Source: CAZUCE01 sp964619265 | Lineage (GTDB): Bacteria; Planctomycetota; UBA1135; GCA-002686595 | Assembly (NCBI GenBank): GCA_964619265.1 | Contig: CAZUCE010000011.1 | Span: 1 to 64,000, forward strand | DNA length: 64,000 nucleotides | Reading direction: 5' to 3' | In this document: one piece after another, positions 26,339 to 35,184 of the stretch | Numbering within the stretch: the stretch's first letter is position 1 | Layout: the number at the start of each line of letters is the position of its first letter | Notes under the pieces: model-generated | The model's input: the letters and a program-made list of their open reading frames with translations, nothing else | Database searches by the model: none | Told to the model about the DNA's origin: nothing | Translations under genes and position numbers: made by a program

Positions 26339-27079
26339 ATGAAAGGCGTGATTCTGGCCGGCGGTCTCGGCACTCGCCTCAACCCGCTGACGAAGATCAC
26401 CAACAAGCACCTCCTGCCGGTCTTCGATCGGCCGATGATCTACTATCCGATCGAGTGCCTGGTGAATGCCGGTGTCACCGACATCATGATCGTCACGGGG
26501 GGCAAGAAGTCGGGTGACTTCCTCAGCCTGCTGGGAAACGGCTCGGACTTTGGTCTGAAGCACCTGAACTACACCTACCAGAAGGGCGAAGGCGGCATCG
26601 CGGAAGCGCTTGGCCTCGCGGAGCACTGGGCGGCGGGTGAGGACATCGCGGTCGTGCTCGGCGACAACCTGATCGAGCGCAACATCAAGAGCCCCGTGGA
26701 TCAGTTCAAAGCTCAGGACTTTGGCGGCCATCGCGGTGCCAAGATTCTCCTGAAGGAGGTCCACGATCCCGAGCGATTCGGCGTCGCCGAACTGGATGGC
26801 GAGCGCGTCAAGCGCATCGTGGAGAAGCCCAAGGAGCCGGTGAGCAACCTGGCTGTGATCGGCATCTACATGTACGACGCGCGCGTTTTTGAGATCATCA
26901 AAACCCTCAAGCCTTCCGACCGAGGCGAGCTCGAAATCACCGACGTCAACAATTGGTACATCGAGAACAACGCGATGACCGCAGACGTTCTGGAAGGCTG
27001 GTGGACGGACGCGGGCACGTTCGAATCGCTGCACAAAGCCGCGGCGCTCGTCTCGGAGGGCGGAGCCAACCGGCGCTGA
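26339..27079 (+). CDS. rmlA: sugar nucleotidyltransferase, glucose-1-phosphate thymidylyltransferase-like
   Basis: Activates a sugar-1-phosphate with dTTP, most likely making dTDP-glucose for rhamnose synthesis. 246 residues, the short form of the family (RmlA proper is about 290). Seen: MKGVILAGGLGTRLNPLT with the pyrophosphorylase signature, NKHLLPVFDRPMIYYPI, GDNLIE, a Lys-containing IVEKPKEP, and WWTDAGTFESLHKA. Context with rmlD and rmlB just downstream supports the dTDP-glucose assignment, but the short form can use other sugars. Start ATG 26339 follows a C/T-rich leader with no Shine-Dalgarno motif. Confidence 0.88.
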   Translation: MKGVILAGGLGTRLNPLTKITNKHLLPVFDRPMIYYPIECLVNAGVTDIMIVTGGKKSGDFLSLLGNGSDFGLKHLNYTYQKGEGGIAEALGLAEHWAAGEDIAVVLGDNLIERNIKSPVDQFKAQDFGGHRGAKILLKEVHDPERFGVAELDGERVKRIVEKPKEPVSNLAVIGIYMYDARVFEIIKTLKPSDRGELEITDVNNWYIENNAMTADVLEGWWTDAGTFESLHKAAALVSEGGANRR

Positions 27080-27083
27080 TCCC

Positions 27084-28016
27084 ATGACCGCTGAAGCTGA
27101 CGACGATCCTGGCGCCTTGACCGGTGGGCGGGTCCTGGTGACCGGCGCGGCTGGCATGCTGGGCAGCCAGTGCCTGCTCAGTGCGCCCCAGGGGTTCGAA
27201 GCCCTGGGCTCGGATTTGCGCGAGGCTCCTGAAGGCAACCCGGGCTTCACCCTGGTCGGGCACGACCTGACCGATCGCACCCAGGTCGATGCGTTGTTCG
27301 AAGCGGCCGGCCCGCTGGTCGGCGTGATTCACCCGGCGGCTTACACGGCCGTCGACAAGGCCGAAGAAGAGCCCGAGCTCGCGGAGCGCGTGAACGCCCT
27401 GGCGCCGGCCCACGTGGCCCGCGCTTGCCAACAACGAGGGATCCCGATGGTGTTGGTTTCGACGGACTTCGTGTTCGACGGCACCCGGCGAATTCCCTAC
27501 CTGCCCGAAGATCAGCCCTCCCCGACGAGCATCTATGGCAGCACCAAGCTCGGTGGCGAACAGGCCGTTCTCGAAGCGCACCCCGACGGTATCGCCATCG
27601 TGCGCACGCAGTGGCTTTACGGGCCGCGGGGGAATCACTTCCCGGGCACGATGCTGCGACTGGCCAGCGAACGCGATGCCCTCAAGGTCGTGTCAGATCA
27701 ATTCGGATCCCCGACCTCGACCCTGGAGCTGGCACCGGCCCTGTGGGACGTCCTGATCGCGCGAGCGAAAGGCACTTTCCACGCAGCCTGCGAAGGCGAA
27801 GCGAGCTGGTACGACTTCGCGGTGGAGACCCTGCGGCTATGTGGAAGAACAACGCCCATCAGCCCGTGTTCCACCGAAGAATTCCCGCGCCCCGCGTCCC
27901 GGCCCGCCTACAGCGTGCTCGACTCGACCCGCCTCAGTCAGTTGCGTGGCAAGCCGCTTGGCCTGTGGACCGCGGCCTTGCGCGATTTCCTCGAGGCCGA
28001 GCAATTGCTCGCCTGA
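27084..28016 (+). CDS. rmlD: dTDP-4-dehydrorhamnose reductase
   Basis: Last enzyme of dTDP-L-rhamnose synthesis: reduces dTDP-4-keto-L-rhamnose with NAD(P)H. 310 residues. Seen: RVLVTGAAGMLGSQ, HPAAYTAVDKAEEEP, NALAPAHVARACQQRGIPMVLVSTDFVFDG in pieces, Y-x3-K in SIYGSTKLGGEQ, RTQWLYGPRGNHF and DQFGSPTSTLELA. These are typical RmlD motifs. ATG 27084 lies 4 bases after rmlA. The epimerase RmlC, which should act just before this enzyme, is not encoded in the window. Confidence 0.94.
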   Translation: MTAEADDDPGALTGGRVLVTGAAGMLGSQCLLSAPQGFEALGSDLREAPEGNPGFTLVGHDLTDRTQVDALFEAAGPLVGVIHPAAYTAVDKAEEEPELAERVNALAPAHVARACQQRGIPMVLVSTDFVFDGTRRIPYLPEDQPSPTSIYGSTKLGGEQAVLEAHPDGIAIVRTQWLYGPRGNHFPGTMLRLASERDALKVVSDQFGSPTSTLELAPALWDVLIARAKGTFHAACEGEASWYDFAVETLRLCGRTTPISPCSTEEFPRPASRPAYSVLDSTRLSQLRGKPLGLWTAALRDFLEAEQLLA

Positions 28017-28056
28017 GTCTTTCATTCTCCAAACGCACCAGCCTATCTCTCCCGCG

Positions 28057-29082
28057 ATGACTTCTCGCACCGTCCTGATCACCGGCGGAGCCGGCTTTAT
28101 TGGCTCAAACCTGTGTCACTGGATCGCCCGTGAGCGTCCGGATTGGACGATCGTCAACTTCGACGTCCTTACCTACGCTGGCAACCTAGAGAACCTCACG
28201 GAACTCGAAGCGAAGAGCAACTACCGTTTCGTCCAAGGCGACATCTGTGAGGCCGAAGACGTCAAGCGGGCGTTCGCCGCCTGCCCGAGCGGCGCGCCAA
28301 TCTCGGTCATGCATTTGGCGGCCGAAAGCCACGTGGACCGCTCGATCCAATCGGGCCTCCCTTTCATCAAGACCAATGTGCTGGGCACTCAGGTCATGCT
28401 GGACGTCTCGCGCGAGCACGACGTGGAACGCTTCCTTCACGTGTCCACCGATGAGGTCTACGGGTCGCTCGGCGCCGAAGGCTACTTCACTGAGACCACA
28501 CCCTACGACCCGAGTTCGCCGTACTCTGCCAGCAAAGCAGGTAGCGACATGCTGGTCCAGGCCGCTCACCGAACCCATGGGTTTCCCGTGGTCACGACCA
28601 ACTGCTCGAACAACTACGGGCCGTATCAATTTCCTGAGAAGTTGATCCCGCTCATGATCGCGAATGCGCTGGAGGGCAAGAAGCTGCCCGTCTATGGCGA
28701 TGGAATGAATGTCCGCGACTGGTTGTATGTGGAGGACCACGCCGAAGCCCTTGTGTGTTGCCTCGAGAAGGGCCAACTGGGCGAGACCTACAACATCGGC
28801 GGCCACAACGAGTACCCCAACATCTCGATCGTGAAGCTGATCCTACAGACCCTCGGGCTCAGCGAAGATCTGATCGAGTACGTCAAGGATCGCCCCGGCC
28901 ACGACCGGCGCTACGCGATCGATGCCTCTCGGATCGAGAAAGAGCTCGGCTGGAAGCCTCGCTACCGGTTTGAAGAAGCGCTCCCCAAGACGATCGACTG
29001 GTATCGCGCCAACCTCGAGTGGCTTGAGCGCGTGCGCTCGGGCGCCTACCGGGAGTACTACACAGCCCAATACGGAAGCTGA
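28057..29082 (+). CDS. rmlB: dTDP-glucose 4,6-dehydratase
   Basis: Converts dTDP-D-glucose to dTDP-4-keto-6-deoxyglucose. 341 residues, standard. Seen: TVLITGGAGFIGSNLCHW, VNFDVLTYAGNLENL, HLAAESHVDRSI, STDEVYGSLG, Y-x3-K in SPYSASKAGSDML, TNCSNNYGPYQFPEKLIPL in pieces, DGMNVRDWLYVEDHAEAL and NIGGHNEYPN. All catalytic and nucleotide motifs are present. The frame is open back to 27841, but ATG 28057 gives the normal N terminus. It is the third gene of rmlA-rmlD-rmlB. Confidence 0.97.
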   Translation: MTSRTVLITGGAGFIGSNLCHWIARERPDWTIVNFDVLTYAGNLENLTELEAKSNYRFVQGDICEAEDVKRAFAACPSGAPISVMHLAAESHVDRSIQSGLPFIKTNVLGTQVMLDVSREHDVERFLHVSTDEVYGSLGAEGYFTETTPYDPSSPYSASKAGSDMLVQAAHRTHGFPVVTTNCSNNYGPYQFPEKLIPLMIANALEGKKLPVYGDGMNVRDWLYVEDHAEALVCCLEKGQLGETYNIGGHNEYPNISIVKLILQTLGLSEDLIEYVKDRPGHDRRYAIDASRIEKELGWKPRYRFEEALPKTIDWYRANLEWLERVRSGAYREYYTAQYGS

Positions 29083-29403
29083 CTCCATGACCCAGCCTCC
29101 TGCGCAGTACCTGAGCCACCTCAAGATGCGCCCCCTCGCGTATCGTCACGGGGCGGTCACAGCCCAGGCGGACCCGCCCATGGACAGCATTCGCCCGGCA
29201 AGCTCCAAGGTTCCAGCCGATGTTCCGCGCGCCGCCACCCCCAAATCCCGGACCGGGCTAGCAGCCTAGCCTGGTCGTTCAAACGCCCCTTTGCCCCTTC
29301 ACCGGTAGCCTAGGCTGCTCCTCCACCCCTTCCGACCGCCGACCTGGGCCAATCCTCGAGCCCAAAGCCGACCTTCGCCTGACTCCCGGTGACCTCCTTT
29401 CCC
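29083..29403. other. spacer between rmlB and the polysaccharide export operon
   Basis: Apart from a possible 60-codon frame (29087-29269), it contains overlapping boxes TAGCCT and TAGGCT (29306-29316) followed by GC, which could be -10 elements about 90 bases before the export gene. No clear -35, hairpin or sigma-54 site was found. Confidence 0.45.
29087..29269 (+). CDS. possible small protein of 60 residues
   Basis: Short open frame starting at an ATG 4 bases after rmlB and rich in G/C at third codon positions, as expected for coding DNA here. The product is Pro/Ala-rich with no recognised motif, signal or helix pattern. It could equally be part of the leader of the export operon. Treat as tentative. 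Confidence 0.25.
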   Translation: MTQPPAQYLSHLKMRPLAYRHGAVTAQADPPMDSIRPASSKVPADVPRAATPKSRTGLAA

Positions 29404-30237
29404 ATGCCCCGTCTTCGCTTTACTCGGCTCCTGCTCGGACTGTTGCTCGTCGGTGGATGGATGGGTGCCTCCTCGTGCAGCATTACACCGGACAAAAGAC
29501 TGCTTCAGTACCTCAACACCGAGGGCTTTGGGCACCGTTACGTTGGCGACGCGCTCGAGGAAAACTACGTGTCCATCCGAGACTCGTTCCAGTGGGTCGA
29601 CACCCTCGACACAACCGGGACACGGCGCGGCACCGCCACCGTCGAGATCGACGGGACGGTCTACCTGCCGGAGGTCGGAACGGTTCACGTGGCCGGCATG
29701 ACGAGAACTCAGATTGAGGCGTTGCTCACCCAGAAGTTCTCCGCCTACTTCAACGAAACCGATGTTCAGGTCGAACAACTCAGCACCAGCAGCCAGAAGA
29801 TCTACTACATCTTCGGCGAGGTCATGAGCGAGGGGCGCCAAAACCTAAACGCAGACCTGACCCTTTTCGACGTCGTCTGGCAGGCACGGCCGGATCCGGT
29901 CCGCGGCAATCTCGGCCGGGTTCGCCTGATCCGAGCAGACCCAGTGAGCCCTACCATTCTGATCTGCAACTTGCGCGATCTCCTCAACTTCGGCGACAGC
30001 ACCTACAACCCGACCATCCAAGAGCGAGACATCATCGTGGTGCCGCCTACCTTCCTAGCTCAATTCGGGAGCTTCCTCTCCGCATTGATCTCGCCGATTA
30101 CGACCGTATTCAATAGCGTGTTCCAAGGGCTCAATGGCCTGAACCGTGGAGCCAACTTCGGCGGAGCTGGCTTCGGCGGGGGCTTCGGCGGCGGAGGCTT
30201 CGGGAATAACAACAACAACGGCTTCAACTTGTTCTGA
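29404..30237 (+). CDS. Wza-like polysaccharide export lipoprotein (exosortase-A-associated type)
   Basis: Outer-membrane-associated polysaccharide export protein, 277 residues. Seen: a lipoprotein signal ending in a lipobox-like ASSC near residue 26, a Poly_export domain (GTATVEIDGTVYLPEVGTVHVAGMT in pieces, then EALLTQKFSAYF), a SLBB-like segment (KIYYIFGEVMSEGRQNL) and ERDIIVVPPT, then a C-terminal Gly/Asn-rich tail with repeated GFGG. It resembles the subfamily linked to XrtA/PEP-CTERM loci. ATG 29404 is preferred over an in-frame GTG at 29389 because it gives a compact signal peptide. The TGA stop overlaps the ATG of the chain-length gene. Confidence 0.9.
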   Translation: MPRLRFTRLLLGLLLVGGWMGASSCSITPDKRLLQYLNTEGFGHRYVGDALEENYVSIRDSFQWVDTLDTTGTRRGTATVEIDGTVYLPEVGTVHVAGMTRTQIEALLTQKFSAYFNETDVQVEQLSTSSQKIYYIFGEVMSEGRQNLNADLTLFDVVWQARPDPVRGNLGRVRLIRADPVSPTILICNLRDLLNFGDSTYNPTIQERDIIVVPPTFLAQFGSFLSALISPITTVFNSVFQGLNGLNRGANFGGAGFGGGFGGGGFGNNNNNGFNLF

Positions 30238-31877
30238 TGGCCGGAGCGTTCGACAACCCCAATCAAATCCAGGAATTCCTCGGAATTCTCAAGCGCAGGC
30301 TGTGGACGCTGGTTCTGCCCGTCGTCTACCTGGGCGTCATCGGATCCGCGATAGCGCTGTTTCTTCCGAAGAAGTACGAAGTCGACATCGTTCTCAACGT
30401 ACTCGAGGCTCGCGTGGACGATCCTGGTCGCTTGGATGCGAATGCCCAGCAGACCGCAGTCCAACGGGAACTCCCCAACGCGGAGTCCCACGTCAAACAG
30501 CACCGCAGTATCCGCCAAGTGATCGAGGAGCTGGGCTGGGAGGATTATCTCCAGCAAACCAGCATCGAGCAAAACGAGTACATCGATCGGGTTGCGAAGA
30601 ACCTCGACGTCAAGGTGACGGCTAAGCAGAAGGACGAGGGCTCGACCTTCATCAAGATCACCTACAAGGACACCGACCGGGATCGCGCCGAGACCTTCTT
30701 GAATGCACTAGCGCCGCGCTGGCTCGAGGATATCTCGGAGCAGGACATCAACAACCAAGTCGAGGCTGCAAAGTCCATGCGCGGCCTGGTTGAAGATGAG
30801 GACTCCCGCTATCGCGCGGCTGAAGAGGAGATCATCGAGATCCAGCAGCTGTTTTCGATCACCCCGGCGCAGCCGGGCGTCGAGACCCGGTTTTCCTCGG
30901 ACCCGATCGAAGAGCAACTCAAGGAAGCCGAATCCCGCCTGGGCGCAGCCGAGGCAGAACGAGACGGGGCCTTGGCGAAGCTCGAGAGCCTTCGGGAAGC
31001 CCTGCTGGAGCAGCCGCCGACCCTCGACGTGGAGAACACCCCAGAGAAGGGCGCCATCCAGACTCAGATGGCGAGTCTCAAGACGCAAGAGCTAGCAATT
31101 CTGGCGGAACGCGAGGGCCTCAAGCAGGGCGCCAGCAACACCTGGTGGAAAAGCGAAAGAAACCTCGCCAACGTTCGCGAGCAAATCGCCGAACTGGAGG
31201 ACGCCATCGCGGGACTCGAAAGCACCTTCGATGAGGTCCCCAATCCGGCTCGCCAGCAACTCGAACTGCAAGAGACGATCCTGATCGGGGACATCAAGGG
31301 TCTCGATAGCCAGATCGAACGGACCCGCTCGGAAGTGTTTGATTTGGACATCCGCCAGAAGCGGCGCACCAAGGCGATGGGGGATCTGCGCGAGAAGCAG
31401 AACCAAGCAACCCAGGCCAGAACCAAAGCCGAAGGGCATCTGGCTGAGTTGGCTCAGATCGAGGAGAACATCGCGATGATGCGCGCCCTCGGCACTCCCT
31501 ACGTGGTGACAAAGAGCGCCGTCGCCGATGTCAAACCCAACTCGCCGAATGTGCCGTTGCTCATCCTAGGGAGCCTGCTGGCCGGCCTAGCGATCGGGAT
31601 TGGACTCACCGCACTGCTCGAGTTTGCGCGACCCGGCTTTCGGACGCCCGCGGATGCTGTTCGGGCGCTGACGGTTCCCGTGCTCGGGGTGGTCGACCAC
31701 ATCAGTACACGCGCCGAACGGGTACGAACGCGGACCCAGAGGATGCTCGTCTGCTTTTCGACTCTGATTTTACTTGGCGGCCTGGTGTGGATCTCCTGGG
31801 CTTGGCACAAGAAGCCCGAACTGCTCGGCACTGACCTCGCTCATGCGCTAGACGAACTCCACGAGTCCCTGAAGTAG
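30237..31877 (+). CDS. polysaccharide chain-length determinant protein (Wzz/GumC type, no kinase domain)
   Basis: Polysaccharide co-polymerase that sets chain length together with the export and polymerase proteins. 546 residues. Seen: an N-terminal Wzz segment with membrane helix near 24-44, a long periplasmic coiled coil (about 170-420, rich in Glu/Lys/Gln heptads), a second helix near 437-460 (VPLLILGSLLAGLAIGIGL) and a third near 502-524. No Walker motif or tyrosine-rich tail, so it is the PCP type without BY-kinase, as in the exosortase-A-associated chain-length family. ATG overlaps the previous stop by one base (TGATG). Confidence 0.92.
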   Translation: MAGAFDNPNQIQEFLGILKRRLWTLVLPVVYLGVIGSAIALFLPKKYEVDIVLNVLEARVDDPGRLDANAQQTAVQRELPNAESHVKQHRSIRQVIEELGWEDYLQQTSIEQNEYIDRVAKNLDVKVTAKQKDEGSTFIKITYKDTDRDRAETFLNALAPRWLEDISEQDINNQVEAAKSMRGLVEDEDSRYRAAEEEIIEIQQLFSITPAQPGVETRFSSDPIEEQLKEAESRLGAAEAERDGALAKLESLREALLEQPPTLDVENTPEKGAIQTQMASLKTQELAILAEREGLKQGASNTWWKSERNLANVREQIAELEDAIAGLESTFDEVPNPARQQLELQETILIGDIKGLDSQIERTRSEVFDLDIRQKRRTKAMGDLREKQNQATQARTKAEGHLAELAQIEENIAMMRALGTPYVVTKSAVADVKPNSPNVPLLILGSLLAGLAIGIGLTALLEFARPGFRTPADAVRALTVPVLGVVDHISTRAERVRTRTQRMLVCFSTLILLGGLVWISWAWHKKPELLGTDLAHALDELHESLK

Positions 31878-31887
31878 GTCTACCCTC

Positions 31888-33288
31888 GTGCGCGACCTCG
31901 TTGTCAGCCTGTTTATCCTCGGCCTCCTGCCGGTGTGTTTCCGGAGGCCGTACATCGGGCTGGTGATGTTCTCGTGGCTCGCGTACATGCGCGTCCAGGA
32001 TTTGACCTGGAATTTCGCTCGCTTTCAGCGCTGGTCGTTCTTCGTTGCGTTGGTGACGTTCTCGGGTTGGTTTTTCTCCAAACGCCGAACCAAGTTCTTC
32101 GTTCAGGATCTGCGCAACTGGCTCATGGTCCTGATGGCCATTTTGGTTGGCCTGGGCGTGATATTCGCCAAGAACCGAACGCCTGCGTCGACCGAGTCGC
32201 ACATTTCAGCCTACATCGAATTTGCCAAGATCATCACGATCGCGCTGTTTACGACAGGGGTCGTAACAAACCGCGAACGCCTGCGCCTGTTGATCTGGGT
32301 CATCGCTCTGTCGTTCGGCTTCTATGGGTTCAAGAATGCCCTGTGGGGCCTCAAGACCCTCGGGCAACAGCCGATCCTTCAGGGCCCGGGAGGAATGATC
32401 AACGACAACAACGACTTCAGCCTGGCCTTGGCGATGTCGGTACCGATGCTGCTCAACATCGGCCTGTCGGACAAGCGCCCCGTACTTCGCAGGGCCTTTC
32501 TCGCCATGGTGCCGATGACCTGCTTCACCGTGCTGCTCACGCATTCGCGCGGCGGTTTTCTGGCCCTCTGCGCCGGAATCGCAGTCCTCGTTTGGCACTC
32601 CCGCCATCGATGGACCGGGATTGGTCTGAGCATCCTCGCGCTTCCGGTCCTGATCCTGCTGCTGCCCACCAACATGATCGAGCGGTTCGCGTCCATCGCC
32701 AACTTCGAAGAGGATGGCTCAGCCAACGCGCGCTTTAAGTCTTGGGCCGTGGCCGTTCGTATGGCCACAGACAATCCGGGCCTGGGCGTCGGATTGGCCA
32801 ACTTCCGGCCGAACTACCTGCTCTACGAGCCAAACCCCACGCCGGATCAGCTAGAGGGCTTCAACATCTTTGTCGCCCACAACTCCTACCTCCAAATCTG
32901 GGCGGAGTGCGGTACGCCCGCTCTGCTTATCTACCTGCTCTTGATCTTGCTCTCGTTCATCACTTGCTGGCGCACGAGGGCGCTGGCGCGACGAAGGTTC
33001 CACACCAGCTGGATCATCAACTACGCAACGATGTTCGAGGCCTCGCTGGTGTGCTTCATGGTGGGTGCGGCCTTCCTGAACCGCGCCCACTTCGACCTGT
33101 TCTACCACTGGGTAGCCATCATTCTTCTGTTCGGGCGCATCGCCCAAGCTGAAGTCAGGGCGCCCGTGGCCGAACCTGAGCGCGGGGACGGCCCGGTCGC
33201 GCCGCTCGCGGCACTCCGGCGCCACGGCTTCGGTGCCAAGCCGGCCCGTCGTGGATTCCGCGACGCCTCTCCGGCAGCGGGGGCCTAA
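31888..33288 (+). CDS. O-antigen-ligase/polymerase-like membrane protein, exosortase-A-associated ligase type
   Basis: Integral membrane protein of the Wzy/WaaL group, 466 residues with about ten hydrophobic helices. Seen: MRDLVVSLFILGLLPVCFRRP and IGLVMFSWLAYMRVQDLTW, an opening I recognise from the probable O-glycosylation ligase family beside exosortase A, then a large loop between helices (ANFRPNYLLYE ... VAHNSYLQIWAECG) with the conserved HNSYL pattern of Wzy_C proteins. GTG start at 31888, 10 bases after the chain-length gene. The C terminus is an Ala/Arg-rich cytoplasmic tail. It could polymerise repeat units or transfer glycan to protein. Confidence 0.88.
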   Translation: MRDLVVSLFILGLLPVCFRRPYIGLVMFSWLAYMRVQDLTWNFARFQRWSFFVALVTFSGWFFSKRRTKFFVQDLRNWLMVLMAILVGLGVIFAKNRTPASTESHISAYIEFAKIITIALFTTGVVTNRERLRLLIWVIALSFGFYGFKNALWGLKTLGQQPILQGPGGMINDNNDFSLALAMSVPMLLNIGLSDKRPVLRRAFLAMVPMTCFTVLLTHSRGGFLALCAGIAVLVWHSRHRWTGIGLSILALPVLILLLPTNMIERFASIANFEEDGSANARFKSWAVAVRMATDNPGLGVGLANFRPNYLLYEPNPTPDQLEGFNIFVAHNSYLQIWAECGTPALLIYLLLILLSFITCWRTRALARRRFHTSWIINYATMFEASLVCFMVGAAFLNRAHFDLFYHWVAIILLFGRIAQAEVRAPVAEPERGDGPVAPLAALRRHGFGAKPARRGFRDASPAAGA

Positions 33289-33297
33289 GCTCCCGCC

Positions 33298-35184
33298 ATG
33301 TGTGGATTCACCGGAGTGCTCTTCGCGGACCCCCGCGAAGAGCTGGACCTTGAAGTGCTTGGTGCGATGGCCGGCGCGATCGAGCGGCGAGGTCCCGACG
33401 ATGAGTCGCTGGTCCGGCAGCCCGGAGCGGCTCTCGGGTTTCGTCGCTTGTCGATCCTCGATCTCGAAGGAGGCCGCCAGCCCTTCGTCCGCGAAGGCGG
33501 CAGCGTGATCGCCTGCACCAACGGAGAGATCTACAACTTTCGTGAGCTGCGTGCCGAACTCGAGCAGCTCGGCGCTCGCTTCGAGACGGAATCTGACTGC
33601 GAAGTCATCCCAGCCGCGTACCTGGCCTTCGGGCCGCGTTTTGCGGAACGGCTGGAGGGCATGTTTGCCTTCTGCGTTTTTGACTTCCGCCCAGGTCGGA
33701 ACCGACTCCTGCTGGGACGCGATCGACTCGGCATCAAGCCGCTGTACTTTGGGCAGACCCAGCGCGGCCTGTGGTTTGGCTCCGAACCCAAAGCGCTGCT
33801 CGCCTCCGGTCAATTCGCGCGTCAACTGCGGCCTGAAAGCCTGATGGACTACCTGGTTCAGGGCTATTGCGGTGGTGAGTCGGCTGCCTTTGCGGGCATG
33901 CAACGCCTTTCGCCTGGGCACATCCTGGAAGTCGAAGCCGGCGGGACCCCCTCCCAGTCGGCTTACTGGCGGATGCCGCTCGACGTGTCTGACCGAACTG
34001 CCGATCCCGAGGAGATCCTGGAGAACCTCGATGCTCGGGTCGCAGAACGCCGCCTGGCCGACGTCCCCCTGGGCGCGTTCTTATCCGGCGGGATTGATTC
34101 AACGGCCGTGGTGGACTCCATGTCGCGCTCCGCTAGCGAGCCCGTCGTAGCCTGCTCGATTGGTTTTCAGGAGCGTAGCCACAACGAATTGGAGGTGGCC
34201 AAGGCGACCGCCAAGCGCCTCGGGCTGGTGCACCACACCCGCGTCCTCGAGCCGGGCCCGGAAGTGGCCGAAGAGGTTCTTCCGTGGCTCTACGACGAAC
34301 CCCACGCGGATCCCTCCAATCTACCCACCTATCTGGTCAGCCTAGCGGCCCGTGAACACGTCACCGTAGCCCTGTCCGGCGACGGGGGCGATGAGACGTT
34401 CGCCGGCTATCGGCGCTACGTGCACGATCTTGCGGAAAACCGACTGCGCTCGAAGATCGGTGGCCCGGGGCGCAAGTTGGCAGGAGGTCTCGGGGCGCTG
34501 TATCCGAAGTTCGACCGCCTCCCGCGCATCTTCCGAGCTAAGACCTTTCTGTCGAACCTCGCTGCGGACCCTGCGCGCGCTTACTGGCACAGCGTGACGC
34601 AGCTCGGCCGCGAAGAAGTGCTCGACTTGCTGCACCCCGATGTGCGGGCGCGACTGGGCGCCTATGACCCTTTTGAGGCCTTCGAGGAGCACTACCGCCG
34701 CCCTTCGGGCGCCTGCCCGCTTTATCGGGCCCAGTACGCCGACCTTCATACCTACCTGCCGGATCAAATCCTTGCCAAGGTCGACCGAGCCTCGATGGGG
34801 GTTGGGCTCGAAGTACGCGTTCCGCTCCTCGATCACCGCTTCGTCGAGCGCTTTGCCACGCTGCCGGCCACAGAAAAAATCCGAGGCTCCCGCGGCAAGC
34901 ATGCGTTCCGTGAGGCGCTGCGCACAAGAATTCCAGGGGAGGTGCTCGACGGCACCAAACGCGGATTCGACACGCCCTTGGCCGCCTGGTTCCGAGGTCC
35001 GCTCGCCGATGCTGGACGTCGCGCCGTAGCCGATCTCCCGAAGGACTGGTTCGATGCTTCCCAGCTCGAGAAAATGCTGGTTGAACACCAACGCGGGGCG
35101 CGCGATCACGGCCGACTCCTGTGGAGCCTGCTGGTTCTCGCTCGCTGGCGCGAACGGCACAGGGTGGGGGGGCTCAGTTCTTGA
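33298..35184 (+). CDS. asparagine-synthase-like glutamine amidotransferase of a polysaccharide locus
   Basis: Glutamine-dependent amidotransferase, 628 residues, cytoplasmic. Seen: an N-terminal Ntn glutaminase domain with catalytic Cys after Met (MCGFTGVL), RGPDDESL, NGEIYNFRELR, GRDRLGIKPLY, then an AMP-forming synthetase domain with LGAFLSGGIDSTAV (PP-loop), ALSGDGGDETFAGYRRY, KVDRASM and EVRVPLLDHRFVE. The C-terminal half closely resembles the exosortase-A-associated amidotransferase family (LYPKFDRLPRIFRAKTFL). Probably amidates a sugar acid or glycan precursor rather than free aspartate, judged from context. A TAAGCT box, including the previous stop codon, ends 6 bases before the ATG. 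Confidence 0.9.
   Translation: MCGFTGVLFADPREELDLEVLGAMAGAIERRGPDDESLVRQPGAALGFRRLSILDLEGGRQPFVREGGSVIACTNGEIYNFRELRAELEQLGARFETESDCEVIPAAYLAFGPRFAERLEGMFAFCVFDFRPGRNRLLLGRDRLGIKPLYFGQTQRGLWFGSEPKALLASGQFARQLRPESLMDYLVQGYCGGESAAFAGMQRLSPGHILEVEAGGTPSQSAYWRMPLDVSDRTADPEEILENLDARVAERRLADVPLGAFLSGGIDSTAVVDSMSRSASEPVVACSIGFQERSHNELEVAKATAKRLGLVHHTRVLEPGPEVAEEVLPWLYDEPHADPSNLPTYLVSLAAREHVTVALSGDGGDETFAGYRRYVHDLAENRLRSKIGGPGRKLAGGLGALYPKFDRLPRIFRAKTFLSNLAADPARAYWHSVTQLGREEVLDLLHPDVRARLGAYDPFEAFEEHYRRPSGACPLYRAQYADLHTYLPDQILAKVDRASMGVGLEVRVPLLDHRFVERFATLPATEKIRGSRGKHAFREALRTRIPGEVLDGTKRGFDTPLAAWFRGPLADAGRRAVADLPKDWFDASQLEKMLVEHQRGARDHGRLLWSLLVLARWRERHRVGGLSS

Noticed and set aside
24861..27280. Two long minus-strand open frames (449 and 425 codons) over the epimerase, the spacer and rmlA
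   Set aside because: Products are low-complexity and lie opposite well-supported enzymes; no start context or homology seen.
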